Source: Eutreptiella sp. 'Long Island Sound 2002'
Lineage: Eukaryota > Euglenozoa > Euglenophyceae > Eutreptiales > Eutreptiaceae
Length of the DNA stretch: 64,000 nucleotides
Direction: 5' to 3'
Assembly (NCBI GenBank): GCA_964036045.1
Contig: OZ038379.1
Location: forward strand, 118,805,104 to 118,869,103
The translations under genes were made by a program, and so were the position numbers. Position 1 is the first letter of the stretch. Each line of letters starts with the position of its first letter. Below, in pieces: positions 10,841 to 22,440 of the stretch. A model generated the notes under the pieces. It was not told the DNA's origin, made no database searches, and saw only the letters and a program-made list of their open reading frames with translations.

Positions 10841-12186
10841 GGGGGCGTGATGGCGTGCGTGGTGGTGTAAGACACGGTGTGCGTCCACAATCCACAGAAC
10901 CCAATAATACGGCGGGACCCCGGTTCCGCAGCCAATGGCAGGCCGCCTCCTTCATGCACCTCTGTCGAGCAGATCACCCAGAGGGAACCGCTTCTCATCG
11001 GCATGCGGTGGATGATCCAAGGCCGAGGGAAGGCACGGGCAGACATCGCGACGAGCTGCGCGCAAACCTCATCATCAGGGATGTCCATCGACAGAGCCCA
11101 GAACACGGAGAGGGCGATGCCATCCACAGGGAGTGACGCCGCTGGGAAATCTCGGTGCGGCGGTTGGCGGACGTGGGTGATGGACTCGATGTAGCCTTGC
11201 TTCATGACGTGCAGCGTCTTGCCCAAGATCGCCTCCAACTTGGCCTTCACCCGCGTCACCATGGCCGACAGGCGCGGCGTGTCCCAGAGGCGGTTGTGTC
11301 CCTCCCCGTCCGGATGCTTCGCCATGTCCTCCGGCTTCCCCCATACCATCTTGCGGTCCGGTGGGTCGTGAGCTCATCCGGCAACTGGGCGGTTGTGGTT
11401 GAAGATCCGGGCCCAACGCTCCTCGGCGATCGCCAGTGCCTCCTTGTGCGCCTCCTCCACCTCATACTCCGCAAAAAAACTCCGGATGAACAAGTGCTGC
11501 AGGCCGGCAAGCTGACTGGGGTCGCTATTCACGGCAGTGGGGCAGTCACTCGGCAGCTCCAACAGCGGATCCTCGTGCGCGACAAACAGCGGCGTGGAGG
11601 TGACGGGGAGGGCAAGGAGCCCGCTGGCCGCATACGCACTCGGGACGGTGAGCCCGGGACCGTCGCCGTCCCATTCCCACGCCGAGCGACCGAAGAGCGA
11701 GTAGATGGGCAGCGTCTCCTCACCGGACTGCTGCGGATCGAAGAGGAAGAGCTTCCGCTTTGCCGCCTCCTTGTGCCATCCCTCCTTGGCGAAAGTCGCA
11801 GGCTTGGGCTTCGTAGAAGCGAAGCGGAGGGTGGTGGGCGGCTCGGCATCGACAGGGTGCGCAGCCATGTAATGGCTGTGGATCCGCGCGTGGTCGCTGG
11901 GAAGGCGGGTCGACAGGGACTCCAGCAAGGAGGAGTAGTCCGCTCCGCTGGGCCGCACATGAAAAGCGGTGATCTCGGGGTTCCGGCGCACTGTCTCTGC
12001 AATGAGGTCTGAGAGGGCACAGGGGTCCCTGTCACGGAGGATGGACTTGGTGATGCGCTCCCGGCCGATGCTCGTGCCCGACGGCCAAGTCTAGCCGGAG
12101 TTGGTTGCGATGGCCGTGTCGTGGAACGTCTGCCCCTCCGGAAGGGAGCAACCACGTGTACCGGCCGGGCCTGTGACGGCCGCCAT
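10834..12186 (-). pseudogene. Possible 2-oxoglutarate/Fe(II) dioxygenase-like protein, broken by two stops
   Basis: One frame runs from the ATG at 12186 (MAAVTGPAGTRGCSLPEG) to 10834, about 450 codons, with TAG at 12091-12093 and TGA at 11374-11376; flanking sequence stays coherent. Counting from the internal ATG at 11349, the C-terminal part carries an H-x-D at residues 65-67 (PPHRDF), a His at 132 (STEVHEGGG) and Arg at 146-147. This is the order and spacing of the iron and 2-oxoglutarate ligands in double-stranded beta-helix dioxygenases. The N-terminal part (ITKSILRDRDPCALSDL, then EEAHKEALAIAEERWARIF) matches nothing I know. Family knowledge: some algal and fungal transposons carry TET/JBP-type members of this superfamily; whether this is one is not shown. 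Local GC is clearly higher than in the flanks. Confidence 0.45.
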
Positions 12187-12229
12187 CCAATCTCAACCAA
12201 ATAGACAGGCAGACATTGCCAGAACCGGG

Positions 12230-12380
12230 CTGCCTTTGAGGGGCAGGAAGGGCCATAGGAAGGGGGTTTCCTGGCCACGAAGGGTCTAGGAAGGGGGGTT
12301 CCTACCAAGAAGGGGTCCAGGAAGGGTGCACGAAGGGTCTAGGAAGGGGTTCCTAGGGGGGTTCCTGCCCGAAAAAATTT
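12230..12380. repeat. Second cluster of GGGGGGTTCCTAGG-type palindromes
   Basis: Repeated 'ctaggaaggggggttcct' units occur in the same style as 8850-9180. Its position just upstream of the dioxygenase-like frame makes a matched pair of boundary repeats about 3.4 kb apart. Confidence 0.65.
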
Positions 12381-12951
12381 GACTCCCTTGGTCCCACACC
12401 GGGGTGGTGATAGTTCCTATAAGCTTATTTTGACCCCCAAAACACCCCCCATAAGTGTGGTCCGTCACTCTAGCGGTGCACTACCATGTCATTTGGAGGG
12501 GGGTTCCTAGGCCACCCTTCCTTGGCTGCACCCCAGGGTGGGCGTTTGGAAACAGCATACTTGGTACCCAAACGTGTTCCTCAGCAAGCTATGCAATTTT
12601 GCGCGTAAAAAAGTCTTTTGGTGTGCCACTGGTATCTTCCTACCCAACCTAAGTTGGGTCTATTGCAAACACAAAAAGAGGGTCTTTTGCGGCATCGTTC
12701 AAAATCACTTGTGGCAGAAAACGCGCAACGGGGAGAGTAGGGGAGGATTTTGGTTGCAACGCAAAAATATCCCTTTTGCGCGTGTAAAATAGGGTAAGTA
12801 CGTTGTGTCATGATATAGCTTGGACACAAAGTAGGCCTTTTACGGGTGCAAGAGTGGTAACTACACCCCTCCGTTTTCACTTAATTGTGAGTGACATACT
12901 TTCCCTTCGCGTTGGTTCACCCCGACCCGCCGAGAGCAGCACCAATGCCAT
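12381..12951. other. Intergenic, no gene seen
   Basis: Contains stretches such as 'gcgcgtaaaaaag' and 'gcaacgcaaaaatatccctt' that loosely resemble 3900-4030, but no supported coding region. Confidence 0.4.
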
Positions 12952-13439
12952 TCACCCGGTGTGGGGACCCGGGATGGTGAGGGGATCGGCGTTGGTGTGT
13001 TGAAATTGCCCTTTCTCAAAGATATTGACACTCGGATGGTCCATGGCTATGGGACGATTGCGACAGTGCAAGAGGGGATGGAATATCTTGAGGACAATCA
13101 CACCGTCAATCATAGGAATGTTCACCGTGGCATGGTGGTTATGCGGTGTGAAAGGGGCAAGTGGGGCTCGGGGTGAGCTGCCGGGACCGTCTATGAGTAT
13201 GGTTTGCCCGTTTGGGGTGTTGCAAACGAAGAGAGCAAGAGACGATATGTTTCCTTGTCCTGTTCGCGTATATTCGACCACCATTGACACCTAAATGTTT
13301 TCCCTCCTGTTCCCAAGATGGACTGGGCCAACTGCAGAGAGTCCGTGGTGTGGTGTTGGACGACATTACAAGACTCTTGCCCGGCATATGTGCTATCAGT
13401 GGTGTGGTGTAAAGCGGCACGGTTGAGGCGCAAGTCCAC
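12952..13439 (-). pseudogene. Relic of an unknown protein
   Basis: Two minus-strand frames overlap end to end. 13439-13191 contains RLNRAALHHTTDSTYAGQES. 13290-12952 contains NTPNGQTILIDGPGSSPRAP and VNIPMIDGVIVLKIFHPLL. A frameshift near 13280 would join them. The composition is protein-like, but I recognise no domain. It may be one end of the same decayed element as its neighbours. Confidence 0.3.
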
Positions 13440-13508
13440 GCGTTCTGGTTAAGGTGGGAGAATGATGCACATAGCGAGGTCGCGTGAAGGCCAGAGGCAC
13501 CTACCAAG

Positions 13509-14150
13509 GTGCGGTTGGAATCATGTGCGGGGAAGACGTTGTCTGCGCTACGGAGCAAGCAGCCTATGCATGGGCGCCCACGCAAGGCGGTAGCGGCGGC
13601 CGTGCCGGCACAGCACGCGGTGGTGGGCACGGCCGTCGTGCTGCTGGTGGAGAACCAAGTCATGAAAAGCTGGCCGGCTGTGCTCGGGGACCGGGTGCAG
13701 CTGAAGGACACCCAAGTGAGCAATTTTAAAATTGAGGGGCCTCGGATGGATGCATTGTTGAAGGAGCGCGAGGAGCAAGTGACGTCGGAAAGGAATGCGG
13801 CTGCAAGCGCGGAGCGGAGTTGCCAGCGTCGGGAGAAGCGACTCAAGGACGAGCTGGAGGTCGCTCCAGGCCAGCATGGTAGCAAGTAGGGGCCGCCGCT
13901 GCAGGAGTTTGGTGTCGCAGAGGACTAGATGCGGTTGCGGCGGGTGTGTGGTCGAGCTTGCAGCAGGCGGCAACGACCAGGTCGCTGTTGGAGGACGGAC
14001 TGAAGCGTGTCACCAAGGACACCCCCCCCCTCCCACAGCGACCCTTGCAGACTTGGAGAGTTTCCTCAAGCAGTACAAGGTGAAGGAGATTCTCCAACCG
14101 GGAAACCGGCACAAAGCGAACCCTACTCTATTTTTCTTGGTTCGATTGAA
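13509..14150 (+). pseudogene. Coiled-coil protein relic
   Basis: A plus-strand frame from 13509 reads through a Lys/Glu/Arg-rich segment (ALLKEREEQVTSERNAAASA, then QRREKRLKDELE) typical of a coiled coil. TAG codons at 13887-13889 and 13926-13928 are in the same frame, separated by GPPLQEFGVAED, and Gln suits both. Later pieces (LEDGLKRVTKDT, then LADLESFLKQYKVKEIL) lie in other frames; the last switch falls at an 8-C run near 14023-14030, a likely indel hotspot. It resembles the coiled-coil part of a retrotransposon Gag-like or similar multi-copy protein, but that is inference. Confidence 0.4.
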
Positions 14151-14714
14151 TATGGCTACGGTAGAGCGTGAGAAGCGTCCCGCCGTGGCCGCCATGACAA
14201 TGATGCCCAGCCCAAGTTTTGTCTGGCAGAATTGGGCGGTATTTCGTTCCAATATTCCAATTTTTGGGAGGAAACCAAGGGTCGCCACCGGGATCGAGTG
14301 TGGCTGCCTCTCGTTGGCGCATGTTTTTTGGGGTCGCTGGCGCTTCTTCTTTTTGACCTTTGATCATCAATATTTTCAGCTTTTTTGCATAATTCATCAA
14401 TGGCGCATGGACACCTATGCATTATTGGGAGGGATGGGGATTGATCCAGGGGCGTTTTGTTTGTGAATGCAGCCTGCGCACCTTTGACCCACTCCGTGCC
14501 CATGGCTTTGTTATGGTGAAAGCAGACCTTTGCCCCACTTGGCCTGCACTTCTGTGTGTGTAAATGGCTCATTTTGCGTGATTGCCCGATGTAGACCTCC
14601 TGCACAAAAACCCCACTGTGTGCGTACATGACCCGTTTTGTGTTCCTCCCCAACTGACACCACTGACGCAAATGCACCCTTTTGTGTGTGTGTGTGTGTG
14701 CAAAAATAGGGTAG
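14151..14714. other. Intergenic with a short (GT)n
   Basis: A GT-rich microsatellite lies at about 14682-14700. No supported gene. Confidence 0.5.
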
Positions 14715-15368
14715 TCACACACCTTCTCGGGTGCATGAGCATTGCCACTCGGCCTTCTTCTGGTCGTAGTTCACGACTTTGGAGGCCTTGGCTTGTATGC
14801 TGGCCGGGAAGGCCATGTCGTGTAGCACCATGGAAGCCAACTGCATCTCTTCCGCACCCGTTGCAAAGGTGCAACCGGTACCCACATATATGCCTCCTCC
14901 ATGGGCACGGGAATGCACCACCAGTAGTCACCATGGCACAGAGCACACCCCCGCATTTTGGTCCTCAAGGCCCAGCCCGGGCGTGGAGAAGCGGCGGATG
15001 CTGATGGACAAGTCCCCACTGCCAGTTACAATGACCCAAATGTCGCGCATGTACAGAGTGGTGGCCTCCTGGCCCAGGGGCGTCAGGGACAACGGCAACC
15101 ATTTCAACCGAGGGCCAAGCACGGAAGGCGGCTGAAGATCACTGCCTCAGCTAACAACCAATGGCTTAGCCTCCTTCTCCACCGCCTCAGGCGACCGGGG
15201 ATCAACAAACATCCAATCCGGTGTATTCTCCGGTTCCACGACATGGGGTCGGCAATTGGTTAGGTGTGGACCCGCCACTGTCCCTCCAGCCGCGCTTGCC
15301 CTAGGGCCTTCATTGCTCTCTCCATTCTTCACGTGTTCATCTGGCCAGTGGCCTTGTTCGTGTTCCAA
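14715..15368 (-). pseudogene. Relic of an unknown protein with two in-frame TGA codons
   Basis: A single frame from about 15368 down to 14715 (218 codons) is interrupted by TGA at 15147-15149 and 14928-14930. Recognisably protein-like blocks are PENTPDWMFVDPRSPEAVEK, RDIWVIVTGSGDLSISIRRF and SKVVNYDQKKAEWQCSC. In both places CGA (Arg) to TGA would explain the stop. No domain is recognised. The frame can be extended upstream to about 15410 without ATG, so the true start is lost or in another exon. Confidence 0.4.
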
Positions 15369-15803
15369 ACAGTCACAAGTCCCTACCTCCCTAGCTCGGG
15401 TTAGGGCTTTGGGCTTCGGGTTTTGGGCTTAACCGCCTGGACATACTACTGACTACATATTAACACCGGGTCGTGGCGTTTGTTCGGTGTTCCATGTTTG
15501 GGTTCTGCATTTACCTCGCTTGTGCTTGCTTGCGCTGGTCCCTCTTGGCGACACTCCCTTGGCTTTGTGGTCTCTTGGGGTCTTGGAGGGCTCGCGGCGC
15601 AAGAGGTCAGGAGTCAGCCGGGTTGGTTGCTGCCACCAACCCTAGCGAGGCATGGTCGTCCTTAGGGCTAAAAAGCCCCAGTGGGTACTGGTGTGTCGGA
15701 GTTAGCAGGCACATACAACATTCAATTCGCTAGGGAGGGTGGGTCATCCGTTCAGGGGGAGGGGTTTGTCCTCCAACAGCTCGACGCGCTGCAAGACCGG
15801 GTT

Positions 15804-17231
15804 TCATCCTCCCCGGTGGACGCCGGTTGACGGTCGGGCGTGGCGCACTTGGAACCTCTGTATTGCACTGGTCGGTGGACGCCGTGTCCGAGGATGCTGG
15901 GCTGTCGGGTGTCGTCCCAAATGCCAAGGGGGGGGGGGGGGATTCATTGCCACCAGGTTCAGGGAACTCAGCAGATTCCTTGACGCGTTGGGCGTCATAG
16001 GGGAGGGGGGGAACGGGGATCTAAAGGTAGTGCATGCTGGCCCAGGGACCCGTGGTTGGGTTGCGCCTGGTTCTTGTTCTGATGCCGCGGTCCGGTGGAA
16101 GAGGGCAGGCGGTGCATTTCTCGGGAAGGGGGCTAGCGTGTACGGGGAACGGGGTGGTGATCGGATGCGTTGGTGCTTCCGCCCCAGTGTAGGGGTGAGT
16201 ACCTCGATATCTGGGACCGTGGGGGTCTGTGTCCTTGGTCGGCACGGTGTGCCGTCCACCAGTCCGCCCGTGCGGACCGGCGTTTGCGGCAAGCCTGGCG
16301 TGCCATCCGCTGGCTCATCCATATGTACCGGTGTCTGCGGCTGTGGGAGGGGGTCCACGGGCATCTCCGGGAGTTCTTGGTACACTACTTCCAATGGGGG
16401 GTGTTCCTTGTCCACTAGCATTGTGGGGCTTGCCGACACATGCCCCCTTAGCAAGGGTGACCGGCGTCGCCCCTGATCAGCCAAGGAGTCTGCCTTTGCG
16501 TTACCGTAGATTCCTATGTGGGAAGGGACGTCAAGCCACTGTATCTCGGAGGCTATTATCTCCAGGATGTCGGGAACCCGTGTCCACAGGTCCAAGTGCC
16601 GGGCAGGCCCCGATGCAGCTTGCCAATTGTGTCGTCGCCACTTTTGTGCCCTCCCCAGCACTCTATCTACCACATACATTCAGTCCGGGCAGATTAGCAA
16701 CTGTGATCCCGGTCTATTGCCTTGCAATGCTGCGGATGCTGCTCGCATTCTCCTCTGTTATTGGTTTGCTGCCCGTTTGTGGGTAGGGCTTCTGCCACGT
16801 CCCCGGAGTCTGCAAAAAAGACTCCATAGCCACCCACCCGCCCAACTACGGGGTGCAACTCGGAAGACCCATCTGGGTAGATGATCTCCCAATTCTCCTG
16901 TGCATACCGGCCAATTATGTCCTCGAAATACTCACGCAGGGCTGCCTCATGTCCCTGTTTTGTGGACTTCTTGCGCCGGGTAGTGGAGTGTCAGGGGGGG
17001 GCCTGATTCTGGCTGGGTGGATCGAGGGTGATCCAAGAGGCCATCAGGGCCACCTAGTTGATCCAGGCCATGCAGCAACATTTTAATTTTAGCGTGGGGC
17101 ACTGTGGGGGTGGGGTGGTCCATCCAAGGTTCCAAGGTGTTAATCCACATGCGCCGAAAGTGGCTCCAATGCGGGGGGCTGGGCTGCGGGTCAAACTTGG
17201 GGGAGCAGCGCATGAGCCAGTTGGCACGCAC
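15804..17231 (-). pseudogene. RNase H type I relic of a retroelement
   Basis: Read right to left, the relic shows the conserved order of RNase HI. YPDGS (first catalytic Asp, about 16871) is followed by QTNNRGE (catalytic Glu, about 16762), then after a frame change PD-stop-MYVVD (in-frame TGA near 16680; the family has Asp then usually Ser), then VPSHIGI-x-GNAKADSLAD (last Asp, about 16480-16510). Downstream the frame continues to 15804 as a Pro-rich tail of over 200 residues. Upstream, 17231-16947 reads HFRRMWINTLEPWMD in another frame and may be part of the same polyprotein. No reverse transcriptase is visible beside it. At least one frameshift and one stop show it is inactive. Confidence 0.65.
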
Positions 17232-17474
17232 TGCTGACTACATGACTAAGCCCAAGGGAGAGGAGAGGGAGAGGGCGGGCACGACATGGGGGGGGGGGGG
17301 GGCTGTTCAGGCACAAGCAGGAAGAAAATGGCCTTCTGCGGCCCACTTGTACCGCGATGGATCAACGTCCCATGAATCAACAAAACACTGCCCTATTTTT
17401 GCTGAACCACATGCCACGCGTCCGTGCACAACCCGAAGTTAGGGTGTGACGCAAATTAGGGCTTTTACTGACAC

Positions 17475-18030
17475 AAAATCCATGTAATTGCCTTCTGACT
17501 CTTACCCACCGTCCGGGACCCCGGAGGACTATGAGGCCACAAGATACCGGTTGTTGTGAGATATTTTGCCGGCAGAGGTGGTGGAAGCGTTGTGTGGTGT
17601 GGATTTGGAGGGACACGAGAACTGGGAGGGGTTTCTCCTCAAGGGGTACAACCGGGGTGGTGGGCGCCGGCAGAACGCCCCGGGGACGGTGGACCAGTGG
17701 TCGCCCAAAGAGATCCGGGAACGTTTAGTCAACATTTTGTGTGACCTATCCCCGCAACTCAAGGACTTGGTCGTGAGAGAACCCCGGTTGGTGGCGCGGG
17801 TGCCAGTGGCCCCACCGTGATTTGATGTTGATGCTGCGGTGCACCCAAACACGCGTGTTGTTTTTGTGTCGCCGCAAGACGACCCACCGGAAGAATCCTT
17901 GTTCGTAAATTACCCGCTTTTGCGTCCGCAAATGACCCTCTTGGCGTCGGTCCTAAACGAAGGCAAACACACAAATGCAGATAAAAGGTGCAAAATGCAT
18001 CCATTTTCACTAGTATTTGCATGCAAATGT
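17475..18030 (+). pseudogene. Relic of an unknown protein with two in-frame TGA codons
   Basis: The plus-strand frame reads SGTPEDYEATRYRLL, TGA (17557-17559), DILPAEVVEALCGVDLEGHE, then further to TGA at 17818-17820, then FDVDAAVHPNTRVVFVSPQD to about 17970. Everything is in one frame. Both TGA codons are explained by CGA to TGA, giving Arg originally. The preceding in-frame TAA lies near 17468. The composition suggests a soluble protein, perhaps a Gag-like or capsid-like product, but I recognise no domain. Confidence 0.4.
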
Positions 18031-18639
18031 GCAGCCGAGGTATTCTAAAAGATGGCACGGCGAGCAAACACGCACAAGGCAAATTATTGAAGTTTTACCA
18101 TTTTGGCTTCCTTTTTATTTGGTTTCTACCCGAGAAACGCATGGGGCCTTTACTTCGTATTTACACCATGGATGGTTAGACTAAGTTACAACAAAGCAAA
18201 GACGTTTTGATGAAAATGTGACCGCAATCTTAGGTGAATAGGGAAATATGTATTCAATGTGCAGTCTTTTGATGAAATTGGTATTGGTTAGGAAGATAGC
18301 ACACCAGGTGTCCAGAGACACAAGTTCCATGGCTAAGGCTTGGCCAAGTAACTACATGGCCATCTTTCATGATTGAATCAGAATTGGCCACAACATTAAA
18401 ATAGATTTTCAGGGTATCTAGATCTTGGGGTGGGAGACCCCAAGCCTACCCTTAGTGGAAATTGTCCACTTTCTTTTGGTGTGTCCCTCATGAACGATGG
18501 TATCTCCGCTCAGCTTTAGCCTAGTCAAAGGGCCCCAAGAAAGACGCGGTAGCTGCCTTTTTTCTATCATTTACTTCGCTGTGCTTCACCAGAAAATATA
18601 GGGGCATCCGAAATTAAAACACCAAAGCGCAGCTAGAAA
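18031..18639. other. Intergenic, no gene seen
   Basis: AT-richer sequence without open frames of interest or visible repeats. Confidence 0.5.
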
Positions 18640-19402
18640 CAAAGGTGGCTACCAAAAAAACCAACTCCTCGTGGCAACCGGTAGCACTAAGGGGCAGCCT
18701 GGAACTCGTGGGGGCAATTCGGGGGCAACTAGACATTCCAGGGGGCAGCCACAAACACCAAGGGGTCGTCAAAAAGTCCAGAGGGAAACCAGAAAAGGGA
18801 GGAGGCGGCGGGATGCACCAGGCAGTAGCTAGAAACCTAAGGGGTAGCACCAAGGGGCGCCCAGAAAATCCGCTAGGCAGGCAGAAAATCTAATCACTAA
18901 GGGGTACCACGAAACACACACACACACGCTGAGAACCACGAAACAAGAATAGAGCAAGAACACACACACACACACACACAAACCATAGGGACACTGGAAA
19001 AAATAGCAAGCAACGAGAAACACAACGGAAAAAGATAAAATGTTTGTAGAGCATTTTGTTGGCAAGGGGCAGCCAGAAAATTGAGAAGGCAGCCCAAAAC
19101 ACCAAGGGTCCACCAGGCGCAACCAAAACCACCAAAATGGAGCGAGGAAAATCAAGATGCCGCCAAAAACTCCAGGGGGCAGCAAGAAAGTCCAAAGGGC
19201 AGCCGGAACAAATGGGGGGGCAGGCAAGGAAAAACGAGGGGCAGCCACAAGCACAAACAGGGGGCCAGTAAATTCGAGGAGTAGCCAGGAATCTAGGGAT
19301 AACTAGCAGATGCAACGGGGCAGCCATGAAATCTGAGGAGGTAGCCACAAACACCGGGTAAGCCAATAGAAGAGGCAAATAAGGGAAGAAAACACTTGCG
19401 TG
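18640..19402. repeat. Degenerate ~20-30 bp minisatellite plus (CA)n
   Basis: Irregular copies of a unit like 'aggggcagccagaaaatcc' fill 18640-18900 and 19060-19400. Between them lie two (CA)n tracts (about 18914-18928 and 18961-18980). Long open frames on both strands here only mirror the repeat. Confidence 0.65.
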
Positions 19403-19602
19403 NNNNNNNNNNNNNNNNNNNNNNNNNNNNNNNNNNNNNNNNNNNNNNNNNNNNNNNNNNNNNNNNNNNNNNNNNNNNNNNNNNNNNNNNNNNNNNNNNN
19501 NNNNNNNNNNNNNNNNNNNNNNNNNNNNNNNNNNNNNNNNNNNNNNNNNNNNNNNNNNNNNNNNNNNNNNNNNNNNNNNNNNNNNNNNNNNNNNNNNNNN
19601 NN
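19403..19602. other. Assembly gap (200 N)
   Basis: Exactly 200 N, which is a typical placeholder length, so the true size is unknown. It falls inside minisatellite sequence. Confidence 0.99.
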
Positions 19603-20360
19603 AACGGGATTCGCAAGTGGCGGACCTCAGTTTCAAAAACTACAGTTTAGGGCCAAAAACAGCCATTTTTGGGCCAAAAAAGCCCTGGAACCTACTCAAA
19701 ACGGCCAAACGAAGGGAAACGGTGGGTACACTCCATGTGCGTCTTGACTTCCCCGTATCCACGAGCTCTTTGCGGCCCTCTAACTCCATGATATGTCCCG
19801 GAAACGGCCCAAAAAGGCCCCCAAAAGCTCCAAATGCCGGCAGCCACAAACCAAGAATAGGCCATATCTTTGGCTACATGGCTCAAAATGCGATTCCGAG
19901 GGCACCTACTCCACCCGCAAACCCCCACTTTTTGTGGTTTCCACCCCTCAGAATTGCCCCAACGGACGCCTAGACCCCAATACCTAGGCCCACTAGGCTG
20001 CAGCAAGCTGCAAGCTCAAGCCCAAACAGGTGGGTGCCCAAATGGGTCAACAGGGTCCAGTAGGGGCAAAAAGATGACTTTTCTCAAAAATGATCCTAGA
20101 CCATGTGCGACGCTGAAACAAGTGTTTTTGGACCGTTTGGAGCTTGTGGTGGCCCATTTTGGTCCTCCGAAAATCCCAAAATGCCTTGAAAATGGGCTGT
20201 TTTGGGACCAAAAATCGGTCAAAAATGGGTCAAAAACGCGTTTTTCCAAACCTCATCCTAGACCATTTGGGGTGCACAAACGGGTGAAATGAGCCCGTTT
20301 TGAGCCCATTTTGGGGCATTTTGGCCCCTGAGAAGTCCAAAAAGCCTTGAAAGTGGGCCT
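19603..20360. repeat. Degenerate 'ggccaaaaa...ttttggcc' repeat
   Basis: Many short blocks such as 'gggccaaaaa' and 'ccattttgggg', and two diverged copies of 'cctagaccat' followed by 'tgcgacgctg' or 'ttggggtgca', indicate an old tandem or interspersed repeat. No gene is supported. Confidence 0.45.
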
Positions 20361-21990
20361 CGTGGTGATGGGGTTCACTTGCAAGACTTTGTCAAGAGGC
20401 ATCAATGTGTGAATCATTCTTGATGTCCCTCACCAGTCATAGCTGATGTTCCCTCCCCCACCAGCTCGGTCCAAAATTCAGTCTTGATTAGGGTTAGGTG
20501 TGGGGTTAGGAGCAGGCTGAGGGTTGGGATGGCGTTAGAGTCATGGTTGGGTTCAAGGATAGTGTTGGGGTGCTCCACCGCCTGGGCGGGGAGGGGTGCT
20601 ACGTTGGCAAGGGAAAAAATTTTCGGGCGCCTTTGGCGCCACCATATGTATGGCTGGCAGCTATTGACCCTTGGTAACTAAGTGGGCCCGGAGGGCAGGG
20701 AGGGGGGGGGAGGAGTCGCGTACCCGAACCGAGGAGACGGCCCCCCCGTGCCCACGACTGAACGTGGACAGAACAGGCCAGGGCATGCGCCCTTTACAAA
20801 CAACGTGCTGTGCGGATGACACAAGCATGTTGCGACAGCAATCCCAGACCCTTGCCTTCTGTGCGAAGCACGCCACACAGACTGCCAAGGCAGGCTGAGG
20901 GCCGTGCCCTGCATTGTTGGCTTTTGGCAATCAAACAGCCACCATACCTGATATGGGCCGGAATTGCTGGTGCTTGCTTGGCTGTCAGACTTCCTGTGGC
21001 AGTGTATTGAGCAGGTGGAACACAACTCAAATGTGGGTGATGGACATTAGGGCAGGGAAACAATCGATTTTTTGGGAGCCTGAGGAAAACTCATTTCTGA
21101 AAATTTTGCACAACTTGACAATATTTTGCGGGTGATGTCCCTGGCGATCAAACAAATGAAATGGCTTCCATGGCTGTCCACCTTTTCGTGAAACTGCTTC
21201 ATGGATGGGCCATCCAATAATATCTCACCGTTTGCTTGTTGACTGATGTTTGTTTGTTTTTCAGTGGACGGTTCCTCCTGGATGGTCGGCATGGATGATC
21301 AGCACGGACGCTTGGACGGTACTTGATCGCCTGCACGCAATGCATTTTTGACACAAATTTGTCCCCTGTTGGATGGATAAACAAGTGGGATAAAAAAAGC
21401 TGCATAACCTGCCCTTTTTGGTGAGCCCCTCTCCACTGCACCCGCTTCATCTTCATGCCGGTCTCATGGTACTTGTGCTTGCAGCTGGTCTTGGACAATT
21501 CTCAAAAACTTACACTGTGACTGAAAGGGCTCAGCTGTCGTTTCGCTGGTCCAATCCACATGCTTGTGAACAACCCAGACCAATTCAAGCCATGGCGGTT
21601 ACATACCCAGGCCGCGGCATCGCGGATCTCAGAATGGAACATGGCCTAATGGTGTTGCATCGGTGCTGGCAAACAAACTCGGCTAAGTTTCTTTTGCCCG
21701 TGCGCTGGACAGTCGAACTAGAGCGCCAAATCATTGATTCGAATGAAAAGCAATTAGCTGGGATGTTTATGGACCAACAACCTCAAAAGGCAGCGTTGAT
21801 GCAGACCCTTGCACCTGTATGGTCCTGTGGAGGCATATTGTTCTGAACCTTGCGGGCACCCTTGACACAGTGCATGTGCTGTGTGGTATGTTGAACACGC
21901 TACATTTTGCTGGAATTGTAAAAAATTGTATTGCCTATAAGCAAGGCAGAAGAGGGAGGGAGCACAGTCAGTCAATCAGTCCGTTGATTA
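20361..21990. other. No confident gene
   Basis: The longest plus-strand frame is 21418-21846 (142 codons, with TYTVTERAQLSFRWSNPHAC). It has no recognised domain, and opposite-strand frames look equally plausible. A 'gggttaggg' theme at 20487-20560 is short and not a telomere array. A G run occurs at 20701-20710. Confidence 0.3.
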
Positions 21991-21994
21991 CGAA

Positions 21995-22440
21995 GTGATT
22001 CAGGTGCCCCCCACCCCCGTCCAAACACCCAAATAGGGTGAAAAACACATAAAGAGGGTCTAAAACAGGGTATCTGATCATTGTGAATGGTTAGAATATC
22101 AAAAAAATGAGTTTGGCAAATTTGGGTTTTTGAGCTACAGAGGGTGGAAAACTGCATCAGCAAGTTGTGCCCCAGACCCTTCAGAACCACCTCACCCCAA
22201 GCCTCCAAACACCCAAATAGGGTGAAAGACACATAAAGACGGTATGAAACATGCTTTACATAAAATATTTGATCATTGTAAATGGTCAGAATATCAAAAA
22301 AATCGGTTTCGGAAATTTTCATTTTTGAGCTGCTGAGGGTGGAAAACTGCATCAGTAAGTTGTGCCCTAGACCCTTCACAGCCGCTTGAATCCCCCCTCC
22401 AAACACCCGAATAGGGTGAAAAACACATAAAGAGGGCATT
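21995..22440 (-). repeat. Diverged, inverted copies of the ~195-bp satellite
   Basis: About 2.4 monomers occur in reverse orientation. The landmark 'caaacacccaaatagggtg' falls near 22023, 22207 and 22401, with spacings of about 184 and 194 bp. It is followed each time by 'acacataaag', 'aatatcaaaaaaat', 'tttttgagct' and 'gtggaaaactgcatca', in the same order as the complement of the 195-bp monomer at 53-64 kb. G/C runs are shorter than in the main arrays. Confidence 0.8.

Noticed and set aside
20487-20560. Telomere-like GGGTTAGG repeats
   Set aside because: Only a few irregular 'gggttaggg' words within about 70 bp, not a tandem array.
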